IMG/VR virus record: IMGVR_UViG_3300009082_000018
Span: 1-64,000 of that record
Direction: 5' to 3' (one strand)
DNA: 64,000 nt
DNA from: a virus
How positions within the stretch are numbered: the first letter of the stretch is position 1; each line of letters opens with the position of its first letter. A program made the position numbers and the translations under genes. Positions 26,608-35,287 of the stretch are shown one piece after another. Under the pieces are notes generated by a model, which saw only the letters and a list, made by a program, of their open reading frames with translations, was not told the DNA's origin and did no database searches.

Positions 26608-29600
26608 ATGCCGAAGGCACTCTTGACCCACGCAAATGAGCGGATTGACAAGGTCGATCTGGACTTCGCAGCGCTATTTGGTCGGAATACCACCAACATG
26701 GCGATGAGGAAACTGATCCTAGATCAACAAGACCGACTCGTCAGTGGGTTCCGTGTGGAGCTTCCCGATCAGACAAGCAACCCGGGTCGAGTGGTCATTC
26801 ACGGAGGCTATGGTCTGGACCGAGATGGTAATCTGATCTTCAATGAAGCCCAGATTGACATCACCAGGGACATCATCCTGGAAGGATCCAACACGACCTT
26901 CTATCTCGAGGTTGAATTCTTCGAGCCCATCTCTGACGTTGATGCCAGGGCCTTCTGGGATCCAACGGTTGACCAGGGCACAGATCCATCCGGCGACCCA
27001 AAGCCTTACGGCCAGGAGTTCTTCGCCAACGTGGCAGCACGGAAGACGCCAGACTGGCGCATCGTGCAGCCCGTTAGCACGACCGGATTCCAGAGAGACG
27101 CTGGCGGCACAGTGTCCTCTACCAGGATTCCTCTGCTCAAGGTAGCAACAGACGCGCTCAATGAGATCACCTTGGCTGTCAACGTTGGCCTGGCTGTTGG
27201 CCCCGCCAGCACCATTCTTCTTGAACGGATTTCGTCTACTGTGCTGAGAGTGCAAGAGGCGTCGTTTTTCTTCGCTGGCCATCTTCTGACCGTTGACTAC
27301 GGTGGGGCGGGAGCTGAGACGGCCACCATCGCTACCGTTGATCCAGAAACCGGTGTTGTCACTTTGACAGGTGCTCTGATCGGAACTCCGGCGCCTGGAG
27401 CGATCATCCGAGGTGACACTGGGGCTACCCAGTTCATCGAAGAGTCCAAGGTTGGCCGCTACCGCCGGCCTTCTGAGACCAATGTCATCGACTATCGAGA
27501 TCGGATGTTTCAGGGCGACGAGGTCCACGGCGACATTCTCAATCGTGGTCATGACTCGATCACGGACAAAACAGACCTGAATCTTCGATCTTTGAAAGAT
27601 TATGTCGACTATCTGTCGGCGCAGATCGAGGACATGAAGTGGGGTTCCCACAATCCATGGGATGCTGGGCTTGCCGCAACACGCGTTCCTCCTGGTCTCC
27701 AGACTGCTTTGCCTACAGTTCCAAGGCACTACCACAAGTCTGGTGGGATCATGGGTGCCCGCACAGCAGCAATCACTGTGGGCGATGGAGTGAACTCGTG
27801 GGGTGACTTCAATGGAAACTTGGAGACCGCTCTCCAGGCTGCTCACGATGCTCTTCCAGCATCCGGTGGGCGGATCTTCCTGAAGCGTGGGGTCTACGGT
27901 CTTGCGAATGACTTCGACTGGACTAGCACTGGATCAGTAGTGCTAGAGGGAGAAGAGGGAACCCAGATCGTCCTTGGTGGTGGAAAGATCCATATCGCAA
28001 CCACAGGTTCTGTGACTCTCAAGAATCTGGCTATCTACGGATTCACAACCTACATTGGAATTTTGGTGGATACTGCGAATCCTTCTGGGTTCGTGATGCA
28101 AGATGTGTTTTGCCAGGATGCCGCATTCAATTTGAATGCTGTGCTGCCTGGGACCTCGACGTTTCGTAGGGTGTGGTTTTGGGGCACTATCGGTGCTATG
28201 GCCTCGATCCCGTTGTTCAAGATCACGGGAGCGAATGGTACGATCAGTGGTACCTTCACGGAATGTGATTTCAACCACCTTACGATGATCTCGTTGTCCT
28301 GTAGTCTCATCGACTGCATCAATGGTGCTCCAACAGCAGGTTTGTCAGCGGTCAACTTTCAGGACTGTAGCTTCGCATCTGCGTTGCTGAACGCTGAGAG
28401 CATCCACCTCGGTAACTCTGGAAACATCATCCACTTCGATCGATGTTTGTTCTGGTCGTGGTTGACAGTGGTCCACGTCCGCATGACAGGTGGAACGAAC
28501 GTTAAGTTCACCAACTGTGTAGGTATGGACAACTTTGCTGGCTTCCTGGCAGCAGAGAATGTCGATCATCTCGAAGTGAGTGGCTACCTGAACAACAACG
28601 CTGTGGCCTTCCCAGTGATCGATCTGTATGACTGCAGTGGAGTCAAGATCGTCGACGGTGATTTTGCTGTATCGTCTGGCTCGTCATTGGGAAATGCTTG
28701 CATCAAGATCACCAGTCAGAATGAGAGCCTTGAAGACATCTTGATCGAGAGCAACTCCATGACAGGGCCTAGTGGAGCCAACCAGGCCCTAGGCATTCTG
28801 TTCGTGCTCAATTCAGCTGCAGCACGAACAATCGGCAATGTGAAGATCATCGACAACGACTTCACCAATGTCGAGGCAGGGGTGTACTTCGCCAATCCTC
28901 TCTCCGCTGCAGTTGGTATCTACCGGAACGTCATAATCACTGGAAACGAGTTTCGTGGTAGCACAACAGGCGTAGCAGCAGACAGCCTGAAGGTTGGTCT
29001 TCTCTTTGGAGATCGATCTCAACGGCAGACGGTGACCATCAGTGACAACATCTTTGACGGCGTCAATCCGGATACCACGACGCTTGCTGGAGGCATAGCC
29101 AATAGATCAGCAATCTGCATCTTGGGGACCAGCAATTACCAGTTCCGGATCAGTGGAAACCAGATCTACAAGGTGGGTGCCACTGGGTTCGAGATTGCGG
29201 ACACATGCGGAATCTACGCTACTCAGCTTGGTCTGAGCACCATTGTCGACAATGTCATCCAGACAGTGATTGGAGTCGCAGGCTTCGGAATCCGCATTGT
29301 TACAGACATCTCGAATTCCAAGATCAGTGACAACGTCATCTTTGGATGCACCTCCTCGGGTGGCTCCGGCCTCCAGAGCTACGGGTGGGGAATCCAAGCA
29401 GAGTCCGCTCTCAATGTCACTATTACTGGAAATGAGATCGGAGCCTGCTACGGGTCTGGTATATTTGGAATTGCGATCGGAGGCTCTTCGTCCACAGGAA
29501 GCTGGGTCAACGTTTCCATTACAGGAAACACAGCAACAGGAACGTTCGCTGCCCAGCTACGAATGGTGAACCTAAGTGCTCAGACCGTTTCTGGCATCAC

Positions 29601-30180
29601 AATCAGTTCCAATACTGGGTACCTTACAGAGATCGGAATTGCGATCATTTCTCTTCCTGGATCGTTGTCTTACAACAACATTCAGATCACCGAGAATTCA
29701 ATCATCGGTGATGCTGGCGTTTGGGTGAATTTGACCTTTGCCACTACCGACTACAGGAATGTTTCAGTCAATGGAAACTCACTCCAAACGTACACCTATG
29801 AGTCAATCGTAGTCACCAAGGTCAATGGGCTGGTGATTAGCAAGAACAACGCGCATTCGACAGCGGCCAAACACAATATCTACTGCCAAGACTGCACCAA
29901 GTCCACGATCACTGGAAACTACCTGCACACCATTGATGGTGCCACCATCTACAATGTCCATCTTGGATCTGCTGGCAATGTTGTCTACCTGGTTGGTAAC
30001 AATGTCTGTGACCGAAGTGGTGGCATTGTGGGCCAGTCGATCTTCACATCAGGTTCTGGTAACAGCCTAGTTCCTACTGGTGCGAATGGGCAGGGTCTGA
30101 TCTGTGATAACCTAATCAAAACTGCGTGTGTAGCAAACCCTGGGGACATGATACACGATACGAATACTTTGTTCCCATAG
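26608..30180 (+). CDS. Tailspike/tail fibre with right-handed beta-helix
   Basis: The 1190-residue protein has a virion-binding N-terminal part of about 300 residues (DKVDLDFAALFGRNTTNMAMRKLILDQQDRLVSGFRVEL), a short coiled segment near 330, and from about 385 to the end a right-handed parallel beta-helix of pectate-lyase type. The helix is marked by repeats such as TISDNIFDGVN, RISGNQIYKVG, KISDNVIFG, TITGNEIGAC and SITGNTATGTF (N at turn positions). Such spikes bind or degrade surface polysaccharide. No catalytic pair can be assigned. AGGAG precedes the ATG. It is the main receptor-binding candidate. Confidence 0.8.
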   Translation: MPKALLTHANERIDKVDLDFAALFGRNTTNMAMRKLILDQQDRLVSGFRVELPDQTSNPGRVVIHGGYGLDRDGNLIFNEAQIDITRDIILEGSNTTFYLEVEFFEPISDVDARAFWDPTVDQGTDPSGDPKPYGQEFFANVAARKTPDWRIVQPVSTTGFQRDAGGTVSSTRIPLLKVATDALNEITLAVNVGLAVGPASTILLERISSTVLRVQEASFFFAGHLLTVDYGGAGAETATIATVDPETGVVTLTGALIGTPAPGAIIRGDTGATQFIEESKVGRYRRPSETNVIDYRDRMFQGDEVHGDILNRGHDSITDKTDLNLRSLKDYVDYLSAQIEDMKWGSHNPWDAGLAATRVPPGLQTALPTVPRHYHKSGGIMGARTAAITVGDGVNSWGDFNGNLETALQAAHDALPASGGRIFLKRGVYGLANDFDWTSTGSVVLEGEEGTQIVLGGGKIHIATTGSVTLKNLAIYGFTTYIGILVDTANPSGFVMQDVFCQDAAFNLNAVLPGTSTFRRVWFWGTIGAMASIPLFKITGANGTISGTFTECDFNHLTMISLSCSLIDCINGAPTAGLSAVNFQDCSFASALLNAESIHLGNSGNIIHFDRCLFWSWLTVVHVRMTGGTNVKFTNCVGMDNFAGFLAAENVDHLEVSGYLNNNAVAFPVIDLYDCSGVKIVDGDFAVSSGSSLGNACIKITSQNESLEDILIESNSMTGPSGANQALGILFVLNSAAARTIGNVKIIDNDFTNVEAGVYFANPLSAAVGIYRNVIITGNEFRGSTTGVAADSLKVGLLFGDRSQRQTVTISDNIFDGVNPDTTTLAGGIANRSAICILGTSNYQFRISGNQIYKVGATGFEIADTCGIYATQLGLSTIVDNVIQTVIGVAGFGIRIVTDISNSKISDNVIFGCTSSGGSGLQSYGWGIQAESALNVTITGNEIGACYGSGIFGIAIGGSSSTGSWVNVSITGNTATGTFAAQLRMVNLSAQTVSGITISSNTGYLTEIGIAIISLPGSLSYNNIQITENSIIGDAGVWVNLTFATTDYRNVSVNGNSLQTYTYESIVVTKVNGLVISKNNAHSTAAKHNIYCQDCTKSTITGNYLHTIDGATIYNVHLGSAGNVVYLVGNNVCDRSGGIVGQSIFTSGSGNSLVPTGANGQGLICDNLIKTACVANPGDMIHDTNTLFP

Positions 30181-30196
30181 CTATCGAGGAGTGACA

Positions 30197-30379
30197 ATGG
30201 TAACCGTATGGCCGCCAGTTGTACCAGAGAAGTGGGGTAGCAAAATTGAGGTTGAGGTAGTGGATGAGACACACGTCAAACTCAAGGATAAAGCAACGGG
30301 CCACGTGCTGATGACCTTGGACAAGGCTCAGTACGAATCTCAGGTGCATCCAGTGTTCGAAAACCACAACGGGAAATAG
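30197..30379 (+). CDS. Small hypothetical protein
   Basis: GAGGA at 30186-30190 places the start at the ATG at 30197 rather than the GTG six bases earlier, giving 60 residues. The sequence (IEVEVVDETHVKLKDKATGHVLMTLDKAQYESQ) reads as a small beta-hairpin protein. It sits between the tailspike and the holin gene with short spacing, so it is likely co-transcribed. No family is recognised. Confidence 0.55.
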   Translation: MVTVWPPVVPEKWGSKIEVEVVDETHVKLKDKATGHVLMTLDKAQYESQVHPVFENHNGK

Positions 30380-30390
30380 AGGAGATCATC

Positions 30391-30987
30391 ATGAGAAATC
30401 TCATTGCAACGCTGATCTTGACCACGGCCCTGTCTCTCACACTGCCGGCGATGGCCCAGGCTCCTACGACACAACCTGCTGCAGCGGTCATCAAAACCTC
30501 TGTCTCTGCTCCGGCAGTCAAGACAGAGGTGCCTGCAGTCAAGACAGAAGCTCCTGCAGTCAAGACAGAAGCTCCTGCAACACAACCTGCTGTGTCGGCC
30601 ACCAAAACCGCAGAACCGACTCCGGAGCCAACCGTATCCGAGTGGTGGAAGGTTCTGCTCAAGCGCCTCATGGAGCTGGTTTTCACTATTCTTGGTATCA
30701 TGGCGACCGTCCTCGTCACCGTGCTAATGAAGAAGTACGGCTTCGAGAACTACTCCTCCAAGGTCAACGACATTCTCCTGAGAGGTACCGCCTACGCTGA
30801 ACAGATGAGTGTCAAGGCTGCCAAACTCAGTGGCAAGCCTTTGGCTGGAGCGGAGAAGATGGAACTGGCCCTCGGCTTCGTTACAGACATGGCCAAGCAG
30901 TACAAGCTGCCGGACAAGGGCAAGGAATTCTGGACCAAGAAGGTCGAGGGTTGGTTGGGTGTGCAGAATCAATCAAACGGAACCTAG
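30391..30987 (+). CDS. LLH-type phage holin candidate with signal peptide
   Basis: The 198-residue protein starts with a signal sequence (about residues 1-23, ending AMAQA), continues with a repeat of (A)PAVKTE(A) copies at residues 31-70, then one membrane segment at about residues 84-106, and ends in a helical domain (YSSKVNDILLRGTAYAEQMS and AEKMELALGFVTDMAKQY) with the pattern of the holin LLH superfamily. Usual LLH holins are shorter and lack a signal peptide and a Pro/Ala/Lys linker. It could also be an unrelated membrane-anchored virion protein. GAGGAG stands before the ATG. Confidence 0.6.
   Translation: MRNLIATLILTTALSLTLPAMAQAPTTQPAAAVIKTSVSAPAVKTEVPAVKTEAPAVKTEAPATQPAVSATKTAEPTPEPTVSEWWKVLLKRLMELVFTILGIMATVLVTVLMKKYGFENYSSKVNDILLRGTAYAEQMSVKAAKLSGKPLAGAEKMELALGFVTDMAKQYKLPDKGKEFWTKKVEGWLGVQNQSNGT
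30517..30578 (+). repeat. Short tandem repeat coding for (A)PAVKTE units
   Basis: Near-identical units of about 18-21 bases around GTCAAGACAGA and GCTCCTGCAGTCAAGACAG follow one another inside the holin-like gene. The unit number could change by slippage, altering the linker between signal peptide and membrane segment. Confidence 0.6.
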
Positions 30988-31005
30988 CGAAAAGGTACGG
31001 AGTAG

Positions 31006-31044
31006 CGGACAAAGAAGGTTGAAGGCTGGCTTGGAGTGAAATAG
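31006..31044 (+). pseudogene. Remnant of a second copy of the holin-like gene end
   Basis: The gap after the holin-like gene contains a frame reading RTKKVEGWLGVK-stop, which repeats the end of that gene (WTKKVEGWLGVQ) at about 30 bases of DNA similarity, with synonymous changes. It has no start and is only 13 codons, so it is best explained as the tail of a lost or deleted duplicate. Confidence 0.65.
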
Positions 31045-31054
31045 GACAGGTCTC

Positions 31055-32260
31055 ATGGCAGATCGATTCGCCAATGGTCTAAAGCTCACGGCAGCAACTG
31101 CGAGTCAGTGTGGGCGTACATTTTCACGCTGGCTCGTGGAGTGGCTTACCCAGGTCTGTGGTTGGGAAGTTTTTGACGTAGTATCTGGCACCGGCTGGAC
31201 CAACATTCTTTCATCTGGATCAGATGGTGCTACCAGCTCAACTTCCAACCAGTTCGTTTCGGCAACAGCTACGTTTGCTGCCGCTGATCTGGGTGGGTAC
31301 TTGACCATCACAGGGTTCACAGGTCGTTTTGTCTCTCGGAACGGAATCTATCGTATCCGCAAGATCATCAATGCGACAACTGTGGAGCTGGAAGTCGAAC
31401 GGTCAGTTCATGAAGACGGTTTTCCGGATGGACTCACTGGGCTGATCTGGAGGCTTTGGAGACCGGTTGCGACCTACGTTCCGACAGGAACTGACGTGAT
31501 CGTGCTCAAAGGTCGCGGCACCACTGGTAGTGGCTACGATTTCCATCTCCACGTTGCCAGCCGTTCGACAAACAGCTACTTTCCAGAGCTTCGCATGAGC
31601 CCGTTCGCCTCATGGAACAGCGGATCTCATAGCTGGAATGACAGTCGCTACACCAGTGCCATCGGGATCGACAATGCGAGCAACAGTCTGATCAATGTGG
31701 ATAATTGCCGAGTTTGGGGTGCTGCGGATGCCGATCGTTCTGTGATCATGTTCCGCACTGAGGATGACTACTTCGCCTGGCACTTTCTCTACTTGGGAGA
31801 GATCGATACGTTCTTCCCCAGCAGTGATCCTTGTCCGTGTGTTGCATGGGCTGGTAGTAACCCTGGCAATGCCACACCAGCCGGTGATGCTGTAACGTTG
31901 CTTGGATATGGGGCCGCAAGCAATATCAACGGTCGTGGGAACTGGCTCTCTTACGATGAGCTGACAACAATTGGTGCCTACCTAACCTTCTCGCACAGTC
32001 CGTATTCGTCGGAAGCGCACTGGTTGGCAGAGGGTCGTCGTAGATTCTCGACACCAACTCGAAGGAACTACTTGTTGGATCTCGTGTGCGAAAGTCGCAC
32101 GAGTGGGCATATGGAATTTCGTGGCAAACTTCGTCGTGTTTGGATATCTGGTCGCGATCACCAACGAGAGACTCCCTTCGGTGCGAATAGCGAGTATCTG
32201 CACATTATAGGTGGCATCACAATTCCTTGGTTCAATACCAAGGTTTGGTATCAGGTGTAG
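31055..32260 (+). CDS. Tail fibre-like protein, paralogue 1
   Basis: The 401-residue protein is the first of four related proteins. The shared frame is: an N-terminal helix (SRWLVEWLTQVCGWEVFDVVSGTGWTNI), a beta module with ADLGGYLTITGF and NGIYRIRKI, a domain with FHLHVASRS and SPFASWNSGSHSWNDSR, and a C-terminal part with HCPYSS-type and (E)SRTSGHMEFRGKLR and IIGG.TIPWF segments. Members differ mainly in the middle. The ends (WYQV here) are like closed beta sandwiches. These are probably virion surface or fibre proteins; function beyond that is inference. Confidence 0.6.
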   Translation: MADRFANGLKLTAATASQCGRTFSRWLVEWLTQVCGWEVFDVVSGTGWTNILSSGSDGATSSTSNQFVSATATFAAADLGGYLTITGFTGRFVSRNGIYRIRKIINATTVELEVERSVHEDGFPDGLTGLIWRLWRPVATYVPTGTDVIVLKGRGTTGSGYDFHLHVASRSTNSYFPELRMSPFASWNSGSHSWNDSRYTSAIGIDNASNSLINVDNCRVWGAADADRSVIMFRTEDDYFAWHFLYLGEIDTFFPSSDPCPCVAWAGSNPGNATPAGDAVTLLGYGAASNINGRGNWLSYDELTTIGAYLTFSHSPYSSEAHWLAEGRRRFSTPTRRNYLLDLVCESRTSGHMEFRGKLRRVWISGRDHQRETPFGANSEYLHIIGGITIPWFNTKVWYQV

Positions 32261-32261
32261 C

Positions 32262-32510
32262 ATGGACGAGAACGAGCGTAGAACGTTGATCACTGACTCC
32301 ATCTGGTGGTGGTTGCCTGCACGGTGGGAGAATGCAGGTTCCTGGTACGAGGTTCTGCGCTATGAGTTGGTGGAGGAAGGGGTTGACGTGTACGTCACCA
32401 AGGATTCTGGTTCGGAGGTAGCAGTCAGGTTTGTTAACGACGAGTGTTTGGGTGAATTGAAGATTCTTCCCGAATCCGCTCGTGGGCGCATCTACGATGA
32501 GGTGGTTTGA
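32262..32510 (+). CDS. Small hypothetical protein between fibre paralogues
   Basis: The ATG at 32262 comes one base after the preceding stop and the TGA overlaps the next start as TGATG. The 82-residue protein (DSIWWWLPARWENAGSWYEVLRYELVEEGVDVYVTKDSGS) is compact, rich in Trp and acidic. Tight coupling to both fibre genes suggests a fibre assembly helper or a small surface domain, but nothing recognisable is present. Confidence 0.6.
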   Translation: MDENERRTLITDSIWWWLPARWENAGSWYEVLRYELVEEGVDVYVTKDSGSEVAVRFVNDECLGELKILPESARGRIYDEVV

Positions 32511-34027
32511 TGGCAAGCGAACGTAGGTGGCAAACAGGACTGTACTTGGCTGATCCTAGTGGTTACACATTCAATGGAATGCCAAGTAATGCTCTGTATC
32601 GATGGTTGTTTGAGTTCTTGGTGAAAGTGGTTGGTTGGACCGACGTTGATTCAGATGATGCCAAGTGGGACAACGTTGCGGCCTCTGGAGTGGATGGGGC
32701 CACCGACGCAGTTCTCACAGATCGATTCATTTCTGCATCAGCATCCTTCACCCAAGCTGATGTTGGAGCTTACCTAACTATTACGGGTATTGCTTCTCCA
32801 AATGAAGAACGAAATGGGATCTATCTGATAAGTGCTTTTGTCAACTCCACTACTGTTGTGTTGAATACAAACCTTGGAGTCCATTCCGATGGACTGCCAG
32901 TTGGGTTGTCTGGTTTGAGTTGGAGAAAGTGGCTACTTAACAGCACTACTGCTTATGTTCCTGCTTACAATGCGGTCAGTGTTGTAGCCGGAAGGGGAAA
33001 GACCGGAGCAGGGTTGAAGGACGCAGTGGGTCCGATTGGAACAGCTAGTTTTAGCATCTCAGGATCAACTGTGACTTTGGCTGACACTGGGGCTACCTTC
33101 CAGGCGTCAGATGTTGGCAAGGATGTTGTTATCGAGAATGCCACCACGCCAGGCAATAACGGTACCTACACGATCACTGCTTGGCTGTCCGCTACCCAGA
33201 TTCAGTACACTAATGCGTCTGGCGCAACTGAAGCATTTGGTGGATCTACCACCTGGAAGATCAGGTACACCTTTCATTTGCACATCCAGGTAGCCACAGG
33301 ATCGGCCAGCGACCCAACTCCCATGGGTGGGTTTACCATCTCCCCATGGCCTACTTGGAATGCAGGCACGAATTCTTGGAGTGATAGTAGGCACACAGCT
33401 CAGTATATACAGTCATTCCCTCAGCTTCTGGACAGACTTCAAACTACTCAGGTGTGGGCTGTTGCAGACATGGATTGCGTGACAATCTATGCAAGAACAG
33501 TAGAGACCTATTACGGGTGGTCACAATCCCACATCTTGTACCAATTCGGGGAACTTGATACGTTCTATCCTGCTCAAGACCCTCGACCTGTCATGATGAT
33601 GGTGTCTCGTTCCCAGGCAGATTATAAAGACGCAATTGGAACGAGTGCTACTTGGTCAGCCTCTCCGTCTGGAAACATTAGGATGATGAGCTGGGATGAT
33701 GTAACCAGTCTAACTGCGTATTTGATGTTCCCCCATTGTCCCTATTCGTCTGATTACAACTGGACTGCCGGACATCGAAGGCATAAGTCTCAGTTCAGCC
33801 ATAAGTTGTATCGACTGCCACTAATTGTCGAGAGCAGAACAAGTGGGCACATGGAGCTTAGGGGTACGCTTAGGCACATACAGCGTACAAACACGAATCA
33901 ACCGTTCTCACTGATGCCCATCGGAGCTACACATTCCTTGATACACATTGTTGGGGGTTTGTTACTTCCCTGGCATGGTGGGAAGCAATGGTATGAGTTT
34001 GGTGGTAGATCAAATGGCTCAAGCTAG
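32510..34027 (+). CDS. Tail fibre-like protein, paralogue 2, with inserted module
   Basis: The start is the ATG at 32510 overlapping the previous stop. The 505-residue protein follows paralogue 1 along its length but carries an extra module of about 75 residues near residues 180-250 (SISGSTVTLADTGATFQASDVGKDVVIENATTPGNNGTYTIT). The same module, clearly homologous, appears near the end of the protein at 35288. Both copies look inserted into different places of otherwise related proteins. The C-terminal VESRTSGHMELRGTLR segment is shared with paralogue 1. Confidence 0.6.
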   Translation: MASERRWQTGLYLADPSGYTFNGMPSNALYRWLFEFLVKVVGWTDVDSDDAKWDNVAASGVDGATDAVLTDRFISASASFTQADVGAYLTITGIASPNEERNGIYLISAFVNSTTVVLNTNLGVHSDGLPVGLSGLSWRKWLLNSTTAYVPAYNAVSVVAGRGKTGAGLKDAVGPIGTASFSISGSTVTLADTGATFQASDVGKDVVIENATTPGNNGTYTITAWLSATQIQYTNASGATEAFGGSTTWKIRYTFHLHIQVATGSASDPTPMGGFTISPWPTWNAGTNSWSDSRHTAQYIQSFPQLLDRLQTTQVWAVADMDCVTIYARTVETYYGWSQSHILYQFGELDTFYPAQDPRPVMMMVSRSQADYKDAIGTSATWSASPSGNIRMMSWDDVTSLTAYLMFPHCPYSSDYNWTAGHRRHKSQFSHKLYRLPLIVESRTSGHMELRGTLRHIQRTNTNQPFSLMPIGATHSLIHIVGGLLLPWHGGKQWYEFGGRSNGSS

Positions 34028-34036
34028 AGGTGACCT

Positions 34037-35275
34037 ATGACTAGCCGTTGGCTCAGAGAAGTTGATTGCCTTCAAGGTCCTACCCTCAGCCAGAGTTGGG
34101 GCATGAAGGCCACCGCCATCTTCCTTCAGAACGTGATGGGGTACACTTTCCAATCAACCAACTGTGGAGCTGGAAGAAGTTGGGTATCCACTGAAAAGAA
34201 CGGAACCAATGGTTCTTTTGGTGGTAGTGATTGGATTTTCACAGAGTCCTCTTCAGAGCCTTTCAGCACGTCTGATGCCGATAAGTATCTCGTGGTCAGG
34301 GATGATACCAACCCGCGTAATGGAGGCATCTACAGAATCAGACGCTACATATCATCCACACAGGTCGAGATAGATTTCAAATCGGATTTCTATTATGAGT
34401 GGCCGACAGCTAGCACAGGGATATCCTGGTGGGTCGTAGCACGAACCTATGAGCTTCCCAGTGCACATGGAGATCAGGTACGACTCCAATCCCGGCATTC
34501 AACCGGTTGGGCTGTAGAGCTGAACTACCACTCCACCTACAATGCTGTGTGGGTGAGGGTCGCAGTTACCGGAGATTGGGGCGGAAAGGTCATAACCAGC
34601 GGATCGCCTTCCTTGGGGTACGGTTTTACGACCACAAGCAGTAGTTGTGGTGCCATTTGGAATGCCGAGGGCGATTATGACGGAGAGTGGCTACATCTGT
34701 GGCTTAAACAAGTAGACTACAACACGAGTTTCGATGAAAGTGTGGGCGGTGTTTGTGGCGGCATCATGATATCCAGAATTGATCCAATCGAGTCGGGTCA
34801 TTCTTCAGATGAACTACTTGTAGTCTGCGGAAACACAAACGCTGGGTTCCTTACTGCGTGGCTTCAAAATGGATTCAACCGAAGCACGGATGATCGATCC
34901 AGTGGTCACGTAGCTGCTTGGAGCGATAATCTTAACAGTGTCCTCGATGGTTACATGCTCGAGTCCACTGCTGCGGGTTGGGGTAACGGTTTCTCCCATA
35001 ACTACTACAGACAACCAAATCGACGTATCGGCAACAAAATTGAGTTGGTACAAGGCACAATAGTGATCCTTGATCCAAATAATGTCAAAGCAAGTTATCA
35101 AATTTTGGGCAGGATCAAAGGTCACTACACTTCAAGAGCCTTTTGTTCTGGGTTGGGCCGATATGGAACTATTGGCTATAGACACCTACCGTTGACCAAG
35201 GATTCAAGCAAAGACCTGTTGATGATCCAGGATGGCTGGATTATTGCTTGGCCTGGCGTGACACCACAAGTCTGA
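34037..35275 (+). CDS. Tail fibre-like protein, paralogue 3
   Basis: The 412-residue protein has the family's N-terminal helix (ATAIFLQNVMGYTFQSTNC), one DVGxxL-type beta module in divergent form (SDADKYLVVRDDTNPRNGGIYRIRRYISSTQVEIDF), a central domain with ELNYHSTYNAVWVRVAVTGDWGGKVI, and a C-terminus ending (W)IIAWPGVTPQV. That closing W-P-G-V-T-P-Q is shared with paralogue 4. Paralogues 3 and 4 therefore form a pair, as do 1 and 2. GAGGTGACC precedes the ATG. Confidence 0.6.
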   Translation: MTSRWLREVDCLQGPTLSQSWGMKATAIFLQNVMGYTFQSTNCGAGRSWVSTEKNGTNGSFGGSDWIFTESSSEPFSTSDADKYLVVRDDTNPRNGGIYRIRRYISSTQVEIDFKSDFYYEWPTASTGISWWVVARTYELPSAHGDQVRLQSRHSTGWAVELNYHSTYNAVWVRVAVTGDWGGKVITSGSPSLGYGFTTTSSSCGAIWNAEGDYDGEWLHLWLKQVDYNTSFDESVGGVCGGIMISRIDPIESGHSSDELLVVCGNTNAGFLTAWLQNGFNRSTDDRSSGHVAAWSDNLNSVLDGYMLESTAAGWGNGFSHNYYRQPNRRIGNKIELVQGTIVILDPNNVKASYQILGRIKGHYTSRAFCSGLGRYGTIGYRHLPLTKDSSKDLLMIQDGWIIAWPGVTPQV

Positions 35276-35287
35276 GAGGGTAATTGC

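Noticed and set aside
26719-27846. 375-codon minus-strand frame in the tailspike gene
   Set aside because: It lies wholly within the tailspike coding region on the other strand and shows no domain or start signal.
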